A stretch of 64,000 bases of DNA from Streptomyces sp. SN-593 (GCF_016756395.1 NZ_AP018365.1:2859501-2923500), one strand, 5' to 3'; shown: positions 43,012-53,295, counted from the stretch's first letter. The notes: generated by a model not told the origin, from the letters alone. Numbers and translations: made by a program.

Positions 43012-44196
43012 ATGTCACCGGAGCCGGTACGCGAACCGCGCCGAGGCAGCGGCCGCCGGAACCTGCTGCGCGCGCTGACCGGCGGCAGCGCGGCTGCCGC
43101 GCTGGCGCTGGCCGGACCGCCCGCCGAGGCGGCCGCCGCGGGCGGCGCCGACGCCGACCCCTTCGCCGCGGACGCGTTCCGCGCGGTCGGCGGCGGCCGG
43201 GTGCGCGAGTACTGGATCCAGGCCGACTCCTTCGCCCACAACGCCGTGCCGAACGGACGCGACGGCATGACCGGCATGACCTTCACCGCCGAGCGCACCA
43301 CCTTCCAGGCGATCGGCTACCGCGCCTACACCCCGAACTGGGAGCAGCCGCTGCCGGCCGACCCGGGTCCGCAGGGCATCGGCCCGAACAGCGGCATCCC
43401 CGGGCCGGTGCTGCGCGCCGAGGTCGGCGACGTCCTCAAGGTGCACTTCCGCAACAACGACACGCACTACAAGTGGCCGCACAGCATGCACCCGCACGGG
43501 GTGCGGTACACCCCGTCCAACGACGGTGCGTGGATGGCGGACAGCCCGGACACGCCCGGAACGGCCGTCCCCTACGGGGAGACCTACACCTACACCTGGA
43601 CCTGCGTGCCCAGTTCCGTGGGGAGTTGGCCCTACCACGACCACGCGGCACCGCAGACGCCGCCGAAGCCCGCCACCGCGTCCGACGGCTCCGTGCCGGC
43701 GCCCTCCCCCTCACCGTCCATGCCCGACTCGATGGACTCGCGGGCGTTCGGCGGGGACGGGCCGGTCATGGAGATCGGCGCGGAGCTGGGGCTGTTCGGG
43801 ATGATCGCGGTCACCGACGCGCGGACCCCCGAGGTCGACCGGGAGTTCGTGCTCTTCTTCCACGACCTGTCCGCCTCCGACGCGACCTCCCTCCAGCAGG
43901 ACCTGTCGCTGTGCAACGGAGGGGCCTTCGTCGGCAACGCCCCCACGTTCACCGCGCGCAGCGGCGAGCGGATCAGGTGGCGGGTCGCCACGCTCGGCAA
44001 CTCCTTCCACGTCTTCCACATCCACGGGCACCGCTGGCTCAGGCCCACCGGGTGGACCGACTCGGAGGTCCTCGGGCCGGCCACCACCCTCACGGTGGAG
44101 TACCGCGAGGACAACCCGGGTGACTGGCTCTACCACTGCCATGTCGCCGCGCACATGATGCACGGCATGTCGGGGGTGTACCGCGTGACGAGGTGA
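43012..44196 (+). CDS. Tat-exported multicopper oxidase
   Basis: 394 residues. A Tat-type signal (SGRRNLLRAL then an Ala-rich core) extends to about residue 41. Copper-ligand motifs are in order: HPHGV, WPYHDHAA, HIHGHRW and the type 1/trinuclear HCHVAAHMMHGM near the C-terminus. The overall size fits two-domain oxidases. A Pro/Ser/Met segment (PSPSPSMPDSMDS) interrupts the protein after YHDH. It oxidises phenols or metal ions with O2 outside the membrane; the substrate is not predictable. ATG 43012 has a GAGAGGAC site. It diverges from the His/Met-rich exported protein. Confidence 0.88.
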   Translation: MSPEPVREPRRGSGRRNLLRALTGGSAAAALALAGPPAEAAAAGGADADPFAADAFRAVGGGRVREYWIQADSFAHNAVPNGRDGMTGMTFTAERTTFQAIGYRAYTPNWEQPLPADPGPQGIGPNSGIPGPVLRAEVGDVLKVHFRNNDTHYKWPHSMHPHGVRYTPSNDGAWMADSPDTPGTAVPYGETYTYTWTCVPSSVGSWPYHDHAAPQTPPKPATASDGSVPAPSPSPSMPDSMDSRAFGGDGPVMEIGAELGLFGMIAVTDARTPEVDREFVLFFHDLSASDATSLQQDLSLCNGGAFVGNAPTFTARSGERIRWRVATLGNSFHVFHIHGHRWLRPTGWTDSEVLGPATTLTVEYREDNPGDWLYHCHVAAHMMHGMSGVYRVTR

Positions 44197-44312
44197 CGGT
44201 CCCCGGTGGCCTTCCGGTGGTGGGTCGCGCCCCGAACGGGCTCGGGTGCCGCATGCGCGACCCACCACCGGCCACCGGGCCCCGCGGGGGCGAGCCGGGG
44301 GCGCCCGGCGGA

Positions 44313-46094
44313 TCAGCCCCGGTGGAAGACCTCCGCCAGGGCGGCGCGCAGCACCGACTCCGGGTCGGGGCGGGCCCCTTCGGAACGCCAGGCGACGAAC
44401 CCGTCCGGGCGGACCAGCACCGCGCCCTCCTCCCGGATGCCGTGCAGCGCGCAGAAGTCGGGCGCGGGCCCGCCCGGACGGCCCGCACCGCCGGGACCAC
44501 CCGCTTCTCCCGATCCACCCGGACCACCCGCGCCCCCGGCACCACCCGGACGGCCCGATCCGACCGCGTCCTCGGCCTCGCCCGCGTCACCCGGGTGGAT
44601 CTCCAGCTCACGGCCGAGCCGGTAGCGGTCGAGCGGCACCCCGATCCGCTCGGCGGCGAGCCGCGCGGCGTCGTACCAGGCACCGCCCTGCGGCCCGGTG
44701 AGCAGGACCGGCGTGTGCTCGTACAGGTCGAGCGTGGAGATCCGCTCTCCGTCGCGCCGTACCCACAGGTGCGGCGCGCGCCCGCCGGGGACCGCCAGCG
44801 GGCTGAACTCGGGCGGCACCGCGGACTGTCGGGGGTCCGCCCCGAGCACCGCGCCGACCGGGTAGCGGTAGCCGAGCACCGCCGGCATCATGCCGGCCCG
44901 CGGCCCGGCGGCGACCGGCGCGGCGTCGTAGCCGGGGTGGCTGTGCTCGGCGGAGCGGGCCGACGCGCGGGCGGCGGTGGCCAGCGCGACCGGGCGCCGC
45001 TCGGCGTCGTAGCTGTCGAGGAGGCCGGGGCCGGCCCATCCGGCCAGGACCGCCGCGAGCTTCCAGGCGAGGTTGTGCGCGTCCTGGATACCGGTGTTGG
45101 ATCCGAACGCCCCGGTGGGCGACATCTCGTGCGCGGAGTCGCCCGCGAGCAGCACCCGGCCGCTCCCGTAGCGCTCGGCGACGCGTTCCGCCGCGTGCCA
45201 GGGCGCCCTGCCGGTGATCTCGACCTCCAGGTCGGGCACACCGACGGCGGTACGGATGAGGTGGGCGCAGCGCTCGTCGGTGAAGTCGTCGAGGCTCTCG
45301 CCGTCGTCCGGCCGCCACGGCGCGTGGAAGACCCAGTCCTGGGCGTTGTCGACGGGCAGCAGCGCGCCCGGGCTCTCGGGGTTGGTGAGGTAGCAGACGA
45401 TGAACCGGCGGTCGCCGACCGCGTCGGCCAGCCGCTTGGCGCGGAAGGTGACGCTGACGTTGTGGAAGAGGGCGCCGGGGCCGGTCATCGGGATGCCGAG
45501 GCGTTCGCGGATCGGGCTGCGCGGGCCGTCCGCCGCGACGAGGTAGTCGGCGCGGACGGTGCGGCTGCCGCCGGAGGCGCGGTCGACGATCTGCGCGGTG
45601 ACGCCGTCCGCGTCCTGCGCGAAGGACACCAACTCGGTGCCGAAGCGGATGTCGCCGCCCAACTCGCGGGCAGCGGCCAGCAGTACGGGTTCCAGGTCGT
45701 TCTGGCTGCACAGGCACCAGCCGGACGGGCTGATCCGGGAGATGGAGCCGCCCGGGTCGATCGTCCGGAACAGCCACTCCTGCTCGGCGCCCGTCAGGGT
45801 GTCGGCCTGGAGGATGCCGTGGTTCCCGGCGAGCACCGACGCGGCGGCGCGGACGCGGTCCTCGACGCCGGCGGCGCGGAACAGCTCCATGGTGCGGACG
45901 TTGTTGCCGCGTCCGCGCGGGTGGTGCGAGGTGCGGGCGTGCCGCTCGACCAGCAGGTGCGGCACGCCGAGGCGGCCGAGGAAGAGCGACGCGGACAGGC
46001 CGACGAGCGAGCCGCCCGCGATCAGGACGGGCACGCGCTCGTCGGTACCGCCGTCGCGGTCGGGCGGCGGGGCGGGGTGCGGGGTTTTCGTCAC
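44313..46094 (-). CDS. FAD-dependent aromatic monooxygenase (WhiE ORFVIII-like)
   Basis: A 593-residue PHBH-fold hydroxylase. FAD/NADPH motifs are VPVLIAGGSLVGLSASLFLG (near 21-40), the DG motif VAADGPRSPIRERLG, and GRVLLAGDSAHEMSPTGAFG with the GD motif. A C-terminal thioredoxin-like domain ends the protein. Within that domain, a collagen-like Gly/Pro/Ala segment (about residues 505-545) interrupts the fold. It is divergent from the polyketide genes, as whiE-ORFVIII is in S. coelicolor, and should hydroxylate the spore pigment polyketide late in maturation. ATG 46094. Confidence 0.9.
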   Translation of the reverse strand: MTKTPHPAPPPDRDGGTDERVPVLIAGGSLVGLSASLFLGRLGVPHLLVERHARTSHHPRGRGNNVRTMELFRAAGVEDRVRAAASVLAGNHGILQADTLTGAEQEWLFRTIDPGGSISRISPSGWCLCSQNDLEPVLLAAARELGGDIRFGTELVSFAQDADGVTAQIVDRASGGSRTVRADYLVAADGPRSPIRERLGIPMTGPGALFHNVSVTFRAKRLADAVGDRRFIVCYLTNPESPGALLPVDNAQDWVFHAPWRPDDGESLDDFTDERCAHLIRTAVGVPDLEVEITGRAPWHAAERVAERYGSGRVLLAGDSAHEMSPTGAFGSNTGIQDAHNLAWKLAAVLAGWAGPGLLDSYDAERRPVALATAARASARSAEHSHPGYDAAPVAAGPRAGMMPAVLGYRYPVGAVLGADPRQSAVPPEFSPLAVPGGRAPHLWVRRDGERISTLDLYEHTPVLLTGPQGGAWYDAARLAAERIGVPLDRYRLGRELEIHPGDAGEAEDAVGSGRPGGAGGAGGPGGSGEAGGPGGAGRPGGPAPDFCALHGIREEGAVLVRPDGFVAWRSEGARPDPESVLRAALAEVFHRG

Positions 46095-46497
46095 GGGGGT
46101 CTCCGGAAGTGTGGGGGGTGGGGCGCGCGAAGGCGCGGGCGGCGGGACGGCACGTTCCGTTGCCGGCCGCCGGGGAGGCTTCCCGGTGGTTTCCTTCCCT
46201 GCCGGGGCGCTCCGCGGGCCGGGCCGGGCGGTGCTTCACTCGGCCGCCTCACGTGCCGCGCACGATTGCCGCCCGGGCCCGAGCATCGGAGACAGGCGGT
46301 CCCGCCACGCGCATACGGCATGACGCATATGCGTGTGGCACCACCGCTCAGGGCCCCGGGACCCAGGGCCCGCCGGCCACCCGCCGACGAAGCGGCGACA
46401 CGCCGGCGACCACAACGGCACCACCGCAGGACTCCCCCCACACCGTGCCCGGCCCGCGGCCGCGCGCACCCGCCCCACCCGAGAGGAACGAATCGCC
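46095..46497. other. Divergent promoter region of the spore pigment cluster
   Basis: 403 bp between the monooxygenase and the first pigment gene. It is the only place for both promoters. In S. coelicolor the equivalent region carries two late-sporulation promoters, one sigma-F dependent; I could not assign their -10/-35 elements here. A nested inverted repeat lies at 46306-46337. Nothing else is recognised. Confidence 0.55.
46306..46337. promoter_or_regulatory. Nested inverted repeat in the pigment promoter region
   Basis: CACGCGCAT (46306-46314) pairs with ATGCGTGTG (46329-46337) with one mismatch. Overlapping the right arm is the perfect 12-bp palindrome ACGCATATGCGT (46323-46334). A regulator site candidate for sporulation-timed control. 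Confidence 0.45.
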
Positions 46498-47646
46498 GTG
46501 ACGACTCTGGACGACCGTCTCGCCCCACCCCCCTCCTCCGCCGCGTCGACCACCGCCCGGCTGCGCGTCGTCCTGCTGCTGGACGTGCTCGACGGCCGGC
46601 AGCAGCAGTTCCTCCAGGCGTACGAGCAGATCCGGCACCAGGTGGCGGCCGTGCCCGGGCACATCAGCGACCAGCTCTGCCAGTCCCTCGGCAACTCCTC
46701 CCAGTGGCTGATCACCAGCGAGTGGGAGGGCAGCGAGCCGTTCCTGGAGTGGGTGGAGAGCGCCGCGCACCGCACGATGGTCGAGCCGCTGCACGGCTGC
46801 GTGCGGGACACCACGTCGCTGAGGTTCCTGGTCGCGCGGCAGACTCCCGAGGAGGGCGCGCCCCGTACGGCGAAGCCGCCGGCGGCGCCTTCGTCCGCGC
46901 CGGCCGACGAGATCGACCCGCTGCCCGCGCCGCCGCTGTGCTCGGGCGGGGTGGTGCGGCACGCGATCACCTTCACGGTGAAGCCGGGCAGCGAGCCCGA
47001 GGTGGCGAAGCTGCTCTCGGACTACAGCGCCCCGCAGGCCCGGGTCGACGACACCACCCGGCTGCTGCGCACCTCGCTGTTCATGTACGGCAACCGGGTG
47101 GTGCGGGCGGTCGAGGTGGCCGGGGACCTCGGCAACGCGCTGCGGCACGTGGCGGCGCAACCCGAGGTCAGGGCCGTGGAAGCGGCGATCAACCCCTACC
47201 TGGAGGAGGAGCGCGACCTCACCGCTCCCGCCTCGGCCCGTGCCTTCTTCGCCCGGGCGGCGCTGCCGGCGACCGGCCACGAGAGCGCCGCGGCCGCGGT
47301 CCCCGCCGCGGAGGGCGGCGAGCCGCTGACCCGGCTGGCGTTCCTGTACCCCGTACGGCCCGGGCGCGGCGCCGACGCGGCCCGGCTGCTCGGCACCCTG
47401 GACGCCGAGGCCGTCGCCGACCCGTCGCACCCGCTGGCCACGGCCACGGTCTTCCGGCGCGAGGACACCGTGGTCCGGGTGATCGACGTGCGCGGGCTGC
47501 CCTCCGACGGCCCGGCCGTGCCCGGCGCCGACGGCGCGTCCGGCGTGCTGCGCGAACTCCTCGTGCCGGGCGGGCCGGTGGACCCCACCGGGCTCGGCCT
47601 CGGCGGCCACCCGATGACCCCCGTCACGGACCGCGCCTCGCGCTGA
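46498..47646 (+). CDS. SchA/CurD-like spore pigment protein (WhiE ORFI-like)
   Basis: 382 residues. An N-terminal antibiotic-biosynthesis-monooxygenase-like ferredoxin fold (about 20-105, with VPGHISDQLCQSLGNSSQWLITSEWEG) is followed by a Pro/Ala linker. The central and C-terminal SchA/CurD-type region (about 140-380) contains ITFTVKPGSEPEVAKLLSDY and TSLFMYGNRVVRAVEVAGD. Homologues open the whiE, sch and cur spore pigment clusters; their exact chemistry is not settled. GTG 46498 follows GAGAGGAA. First gene of the seven-gene pigment operon. Confidence 0.88.
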   Translation: MTTLDDRLAPPPSSAASTTARLRVVLLLDVLDGRQQQFLQAYEQIRHQVAAVPGHISDQLCQSLGNSSQWLITSEWEGSEPFLEWVESAAHRTMVEPLHGCVRDTTSLRFLVARQTPEEGAPRTAKPPAAPSSAPADEIDPLPAPPLCSGGVVRHAITFTVKPGSEPEVAKLLSDYSAPQARVDDTTRLLRTSLFMYGNRVVRAVEVAGDLGNALRHVAAQPEVRAVEAAINPYLEEERDLTAPASARAFFARAALPATGHESAAAAVPAAEGGEPLTRLAFLYPVRPGRGADAARLLGTLDAEAVADPSHPLATATVFRREDTVVRVIDVRGLPSDGPAVPGADGASGVLRELLVPGGPVDPTGLGLGGHPMTPVTDRASR

Positions 47647-47708
47647 ACCGCCCCGCACCGTACCGCCCTCGGCGGCGCGGCACCCGCGCCGCCGAACCGC
47701 GGGACCCG

Positions 47709-47762
47709 CACCACCCGACGCACACCACCCGACCCGCACCACCTGACGCACACCACGGAACA
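47709..47762 (+). repeat. 14-base tandem repeat in the pigment operon spacer
   Basis: CACCACCCGACGCA, CACCACCCGACCCG and CACCACCTGACGCA in direct succession from 47709, then a degenerate fourth unit. It fills much of the 147-bp gap between the first two pigment genes. Confidence 0.75.
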
Positions 47763-47793
47763 CGGAAAACCCGAAGGACACCAAGGAGCCGCC

Positions 47794-48237
47794 ATGACGA
47801 ACGAAGTGCGCATCGTGCACCTGGACGACACCAGCCCCAACCGCCGGCGCGGCGGCGACCTGAGGGCCCTGCTGACGCCCACCGCGGTCGGCGCGACCAG
47901 CGGCTTCATGGGGGTGGCGATCATGCGGCCGGGCGAGCGCATCGGCGAGCACTACCACCCGTACTCCGAGGAGTTCGTCTACGTGCTCAGCGGTGAGCTG
48001 GAGGTGGACCTCGACGGCGTCAGCCACCCGCTGCGACCGGAGCAGGGCCTGATGATCCCGGTGGACATGCGGCACCGCTTCCGCAACGTGGGCGACACCG
48101 AGGCGAGGATGGTCTTCCACCTCGGCCCGCTGGCCCCGCGTCCGGAGCTGGGCCACGTGGACACCGAGGAGACCGAGCCGGCGGCGGCCGGTGAGGTCGA
48201 CCTGGCGCCTCCCGACGCGACCAAGGCGCGGGCGTGA
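47794..48237 (+). CDS. Cupin-fold pigment protein (WhiE ORFII-like)
   Basis: A 147-residue small cupin. Motif 1 reads [20 protein letters not shown], giving His-His-Glu metal ligands; motif 2 includes [11 protein letters not shown] with the last His. It begins [22 protein letters not shown], the typical start of the WhiE-II/CurC group. It probably acts on the polyketide or assists early cyclisation; the reaction is unproven in the family. ATG 47794. Its stop overlaps the KS-alpha GTG by 4 bases. Confidence 0.9.
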   Translation: MTNEVRIVHLDDTSPNRRRGGDLRALLTPTAVGATSGFMGVAIMRPGERIGEHYHPYSEEFVYVLSGELEVDLDGVSHPLRPEQGLMIPVDMRHRFRNVGDTEARMVFHLGPLAPRPELGHVDTEETEPAAAGEVDLAPPDATKARA

Positions 48238-49538
48238 ACGGCCGGGACGGGCGAGGGCCCGGCCCGGAGGGAGGCCGCCGGGTCGCCGTCACCGGCCTCG
48301 GGGTGGTCGCTCCGGGCGGCATCGGCGTGCCGGCCTTCTGGGACATGCTGACGGCCGGCCGTACCGCCACCCGCGGCATCAGCCTCTTCGACCCGGCCGG
48401 GTTCCGCTCCCGGATCGCCGCCGAGTGCGACTTCGACCCGCAGGCCGCCGGGCTCACCGCCGCGCAGGCCGAACGTGCCGACCGCTACGCCCAGTTCGCG
48501 CTGGTCGCGGCGCGCGAGGCGGTCCGCGACAGCGGGCTCGACCTCGCCGCACAGGACCCGTGGCGGCTCGGGGTGTGCCTGGGCTCGGCGGTCGGCGGCA
48601 CCACCCGGCTGGAGCGCGACTACGTCAAGGTCAGCGCGTCCGGCAGCAGTTGGGACGTCTCCCCGCAGGAGGCCGGCGCGCACCTGCACCGGGCGTTCCA
48701 ACCCAGCGCGCTGGCCTCCGAAGTGGCCGAGGACATCGGCGCGCACGGACCGGTGCACACCGTCTCCACCGGTTGCACCTCCGGCCTGGACGCGGTCGGC
48801 CACGCCTTCCACGCCGTGCAGGAGGGCAGGGCGGACGTCGTGGTGGCCGGGGCGGCGGACTCGCCGATCTCGCCGATCACGGTGGCCTGCTTCGACGCGA
48901 TCAAGGCCACCTCGACCCGCAACGACGACCCGGCGCACGCCTCCCGGCCGTTCGACGCCGACCGGGACGGGTTCGTGCTCGGCGAGGGTTCGGCGGTGCT
49001 GCTGCTGGAGGAGTGGGAGCACGCGAAGCGGCGCGGCGCCCGCGTGCTGTGCGAGCTGCGCGGCTTCGCGACGTTCGGCAACGCCTACCACATGACCGGG
49101 CTGACCACCGAGGGGCTGGAGATGTCCCACGCGATCGACCGGGCGCTGGCCGACGCGCGGATCGACCGCACCGCGGTCGACTACGTCAACGCGCACGGCT
49201 CGGGCACCAAGCAGAACGACCGGCACGAGACCGCCGCGGTCAAGCGCTCGCTGGGCGAGCACTCCCGCACGGTGCCGATGAGCTCGATCAAGTCCATGGT
49301 CGGGCACTCGCTCGGCGCCATCGGCGCGATCGAACTCGCCGCGTGCACGCTCGCGTTGATGCACGACGTGGTACCGCCGACCGCCAACTACCAGACCCCG
49401 GACCCGGAGTGCGACCTGGACTACGTGCCGCGCACCGCACGGCAGGCGCGGCTGCGGTCGGTGCTGTCGGTGGGCAGCGGCTTCGGCGGCTTCCAGTCCG
49501 CTGTGGTCCTGGCCCACGCCGAGAGGAGTGCGTCATGA
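48234..49538 (+). CDS. Type II PKS ketosynthase alpha subunit (WhiE ORFIII-like)
   Basis: A 434-residue KS-alpha. Active-site Cys181 lies in [13 protein letters not shown], and the catalytic His residues are in [13 protein letters not shown] and [13 protein letters not shown]. It condenses malonyl units on the ACP as a heterodimer with the next gene product. The GTG start overlaps the cupin stop, and the stop overlaps the KS-beta start (ATGA), so cupin, KS-alpha and KS-beta are coupled. Confidence 0.96.
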   Translation: MNGRDGRGPGPEGGRRVAVTGLGVVAPGGIGVPAFWDMLTAGRTATRGISLFDPAGFRSRIAAECDFDPQAAGLTAAQAERADRYAQFALVAAREAVRDSGLDLAAQDPWRLGVCLGSAVGGTTRLERDYVKVSASGSSWDVSPQEAGAHLHRAFQPSALASEVAEDIGAHGPVHTVSTGCTSGLDAVGHAFHAVQEGRADVVVAGAADSPISPITVACFDAIKATSTRNDDPAHASRPFDADRDGFVLGEGSAVLLLEEWEHAKRRGARVLCELRGFATFGNAYHMTGLTTEGLEMSHAIDRALADARIDRTAVDYVNAHGSGTKQNDRHETAAVKRSLGEHSRTVPMSSIKSMVGHSLGAIGAIELAACTLALMHDVVPPTANYQTPDPECDLDYVPRTARQARLRSVLSVGSGFGGFQSAVVLAHAERSAS

Positions 49539-50794
49539 GCGGGTCCGGCAGCGGACGCGGGGCCGCGGTGGTGACCGGAATCGGCGTGGTCGCGCCGAAC
49601 GGCGTCGGTACCGAGGCGTTCTGGAAGGCGGTGCAGCAGGGCGGTTCGGTGCTCGGCCCGGTCCGCCGGGAAGGCTGCGATCGGCTGCCGCTGAAGGTCG
49701 CCGGCCAGGTGGCGGACGGCTTCGATCCGGCCGGGCTGGTCGAGGACCGCTTCCTCGTGCAGACCGACCGGTTCAGCCACTTCGCCATGGCCGCCGCCGA
49801 ACTCGCCCTGTCCGAGGCACACCTGGCATCCGACCCGGACGCCCCGTTCTCGGTCGGCGTGGTCACCGCGGCCGGCTCCGGCGGCGGCGAGTTCGGCCAG
49901 CGCGAGCTCCAGCAACTGTGGGGCAGCGGGCCGCAGTTCGTGGGCCCGTACCAGTCCATCGCCTGGTTCTACGCGGCCAGCACCGGCCAGATCTCGATCC
50001 GCGGCGGGTTCCGCGGCCCGTGCGGGGTGCTGGCCGACGACGAGGCGGGCGGCCTGGACGCGTTCGCGCACGCGAGCCGGACCATCCGGCGCGGCACCGA
50101 CGCGATGGTGGTCGGCGCCACCGAGGCCCCGCTCGCGCCGTACTCCGTGGTGTGCCAGCTCGGCTACGACGCGCTGAGCCTGGCCGACGACCCGCGGCAC
50201 GCCTACCTGCCGTTCACCGACGACGCCCGCGGCTTCTCCCCCGCCGAGGGCGGCGCGATGTTCGTGGTCGAGGAGGAGGCGGCGGCCCGCCGGCGCGGCG
50301 CGCGGGTGCGGGCGGTGGTCGCCGGCCACGCGGCGACCTTCACCGGCACCGGCGGCTGGCGGGACTCCCGGGAGGGGCTGGCGCGCGCCGCGCGGGGCGC
50401 GCTGGAGGAGGCCGGCTGCGCGCCGGAGGAGGTGGACGTCGTCTTCGCCGACGCGCTCGGGGTGCCCGAGGCCGACCAGGCCGAGGCGCTGGCCATCGCC
50501 GACGCGCTCGGCCCGCGCGCGGCGACAGTCCCGGTCACCGCCCCCAAGACCGGCTTCGGCCGGGCCTACTCCGCCGCCTCGGCGCTGGACGCCGCCGCGG
50601 CGGTGCTCGCCCTCGAACACGGCGTGGTGCCCCCCACCCCGAACGTGGCCGAGGTCCGGCACGACCTCGACGTGGTCACCGGCGAGGCCCGTGTCACGCC
50701 GCTGCGCACCGCCCTGGTGCTCAGCCGCGGGCTGATGGGGTGCAACGCGGCCCTGGTGCTGCGCGCGCCCGACCCGGCCCGATCCCCCCACTGA
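49535..50794 (+). CDS. Type II PKS chain-length factor, KS-beta (WhiE ORFIV-like)
   Basis: A 419-residue ketosynthase homologue lacking the active Cys. The aligned segment reads [13 protein letters not shown], so the Cys position holds Glu170, where textbook chain-length factors have Gln. The rest of the fold is intact ([20 protein letters not shown]). With KS-alpha it sets polyketide length; the family makes long spore pigment chains. GAGAGGAG precedes ATG 49535 inside the KS-alpha end. Confidence 0.95.
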   Translation: MSGSGSGRGAAVVTGIGVVAPNGVGTEAFWKAVQQGGSVLGPVRREGCDRLPLKVAGQVADGFDPAGLVEDRFLVQTDRFSHFAMAAAELALSEAHLASDPDAPFSVGVVTAAGSGGGEFGQRELQQLWGSGPQFVGPYQSIAWFYAASTGQISIRGGFRGPCGVLADDEAGGLDAFAHASRTIRRGTDAMVVGATEAPLAPYSVVCQLGYDALSLADDPRHAYLPFTDDARGFSPAEGGAMFVVEEEAAARRRGARVRAVVAGHAATFTGTGGWRDSREGLARAARGALEEAGCAPEEVDVVFADALGVPEADQAEALAIADALGPRAATVPVTAPKTGFGRAYSAASALDAAAAVLALEHGVVPPTPNVAEVRHDLDVVTGEARVTPLRTALVLSRGLMGCNAALVLRAPDPARSPH

Positions 50795-51634
<840 letters not shown>

Positions 51635-51640
51635 GCGCGC

Positions 51641-51967
51641 ATGCACCGCAGCCTCATCGTGGCCCGGATGAAACCGGACGCCGCGGCCGCCGTCGCCGAG
51701 GAGTTCGCCGCCTCGGACCGGGGTGACCTGCCCGGGCTGATCGGCGTCACCGGGCGCAGCCTCTTCCGGTTCCACGACGACCTCTACCTGCACCTGATCG
51801 AGGCCGAACGGCCGCCGGGTCCCGAGGTCGCCAGGCACACCGGCCATCCGGAGTTCCGCCGGATCAGCGAGGCGCTGGCCCCCTACGTCTCGGCGTACGA
51901 CCCGGTGACCTGGCGCGAGCCCAAGGACGCGATGGCCCAGGAGTTCTACCGCTGGGACCGCGTCTGA
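51641..51967 (+). CDS. TcmI-family polyketide cyclase (WhiE ORFVII-like)
   Basis: A 108-residue ferredoxin-fold cyclase. It begins MHRSLIVARMKPDAAAAVAEEFAASD and contains GVTGRSLFRFHDDLYLHLIE and HPEFRRISEALAPYVSAYDP, matching the TcmI group. It catalyses a later ring closure. Last gene of the pigment operon; a 27-bp perfect hairpin begins 9 bases after its stop. Confidence 0.94.
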   Translation: MHRSLIVARMKPDAAAAVAEEFAASDRGDLPGLIGVTGRSLFRFHDDLYLHLIEAERPPGPEVARHTGHPEFRRISEALAPYVSAYDPVTWREPKDAMAQEFYRWDRV

Positions 51968-51976
51968 GCGGCCCGA

Positions 51977-52033
51977 CCGCACGTGACGGTTCCCCGCACC
52001 CCTTCGAGGGGTGCGGGGAACCGTCACGTGCGG
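51977..52033 (+). terminator. Terminator of the pigment operon
   Basis: A perfect 27-bp stem beginning CCGCACGTGACGG, with loop TCG. One of the strongest hairpins in the window. Confidence 0.85.
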
Positions 52034-52089
52034 GCTGTGGCTGTGTGCGGGCTGTGTGCGGGCTTCCGCAGCGGGCGTCCGTCCGGACG

Positions 52090-52131
52090 CCGCGGCGGGC
52101 GGTCCCCCGACCGGGGGACCGCCCGCCGCGG
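52090..52131 (-). terminator. Terminator of the O-methyltransferase gene
   Basis: A perfect 19-bp stem starting CCGCGGCGGGCGGTCCCCC with loop GACC, 4 bases past the methyltransferase stop. It faces the pigment operon terminator. Confidence 0.85.
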
Positions 52132-52135
52132 AGGG

Positions 52136-53236
52136 TCAGGCCACCCGCGACTCGAACGCGTGCAGGTGGGGGTTGATCGGGCGCACCGCCGTGACCGGCA
52201 GGCCCGCCTCGGCCATGAGCGCGGTCATGCTCGCCCTGGTGTGCTTCGCGCCGCCGACGTTGAGCAGGAGCAGCAGGTCCATCGCGGTGGTGAACCGCAT
52301 GGAGGGGCTCTCGTCGACGAGGTTCTCGATCACCAGGACCCGGGCGCCGGGCTCGGCGGCGGCCACGACGTTGCGCAGGGTCGCGCGGGTGCTGGCGTCG
52401 TCCCACTCCAGGATGTTCTTCAGCACGTAGAGGTCCGCCCGGACCGGGATCGCGGCGCGGCAGTCGCCGGGGACCAGCCGGACCCGGTCGGCGAGCGCGC
52501 CACCCTCGCGCAGCCGCGGGTCGGCGTGGGCGACGACGTCGGGCAGGTCCAGCAGGGCGCCCTGCAGGGCGGGTTCCTTCTCCAGCAGGCCGGCCAGCGC
52601 GAGCCCCTGGCCGCCGCCGATGTCGGCGACGCTGCGGACGCCGGTGAGGTCGACGTACGCGGCCAGGTCGCGGGCCGCCTGGCGGCTGGAGGAGGTCATC
52701 GCGCGGTCGAAGACGCGGGCGGACTCGGCCGCGTCCGCGTGCAGGTACTCGAAGAAGCCCTTGCCGTACAGGCCGGCGAACACGTCACGGCCGGACCTGA
52801 CCGCCTCGTCCAGGCGCGGCCAGGCGTCCCAGGTCCACGGTTCGGTGCACCACAGCGCGATGTGGTGCAGGCTGCCGGGCACGTCCTCGCGCAGCAGCCG
52901 GGACATGTCGGTGTGCGTGAAGCGGCCGTCCGCGGTCTCGGCGAACACCCCGTAGCAGGCGAGGGCGCGCAGCAGGCGGCGCAGCGGCTCGGCCCCCACC
53001 TCCAGGGCGGCCGCCAACTCCTCGGCGGTGGCGGGGTTCTCGCCCAGCGCGTCGGGAAGTCCCAGGCGCGCGGCGGCGCGTACGGACGCGGCGCAGGCGG
53101 CGCCGAAGACGATCTCGCGCAGCCGCATCGAGGCGGCGCCGTCCGCGGTGCCGTGGTCGGCGGGGCGTCCCGCCGCGGTGTCGAGGGGGGTCTTCCCGGG
53201 TTCCTGTGGGGATTTCGTGTCCGGTGTGGTGGTCAT
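52136..53236 (-). CDS. SAM-dependent O-methyltransferase
   Basis: A 366-residue methyltransferase of the TcmO/plant-COMT-like class. An N-terminal dimerisation winged helix (about 38-130, AARLGLPDALGENPATAEELAAAL) is followed by a Rossmann domain with VADIGGGQGLALAGLL for SAM, LPDVVAHA, and the catalytic-base region LYVLKNILEWDDAST. Relatives methylate phenolic hydroxyls of aromatic polyketides. It converges on the pigment operon with only terminators between. I do not recall such a gene in the classical S. coelicolor whiE set, so it may tailor the pigment here. ATG 53236. Confidence 0.88.
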   Translation of the reverse strand: MTTTPDTKSPQEPGKTPLDTAAGRPADHGTADGAASMRLREIVFGAACAASVRAAARLGLPDALGENPATAEELAAALEVGAEPLRRLLRALACYGVFAETADGRFTHTDMSRLLREDVPGSLHHIALWCTEPWTWDAWPRLDEAVRSGRDVFAGLYGKGFFEYLHADAAESARVFDRAMTSSSRQAARDLAAYVDLTGVRSVADIGGGQGLALAGLLEKEPALQGALLDLPDVVAHADPRLREGGALADRVRLVPGDCRAAIPVRADLYVLKNILEWDDASTRATLRNVVAAAEPGARVLVIENLVDESPSMRFTTAMDLLLLLNVGGAKHTRASMTALMAEAGLPVTAVRPINPHLHAFESRVA

Positions 53237-53295
53237 CGTGGCGGCCTTTCTGGTGGCGTCGTGCCGGTGTCGGGCAGGGCGTACGGCGGCTGCCG

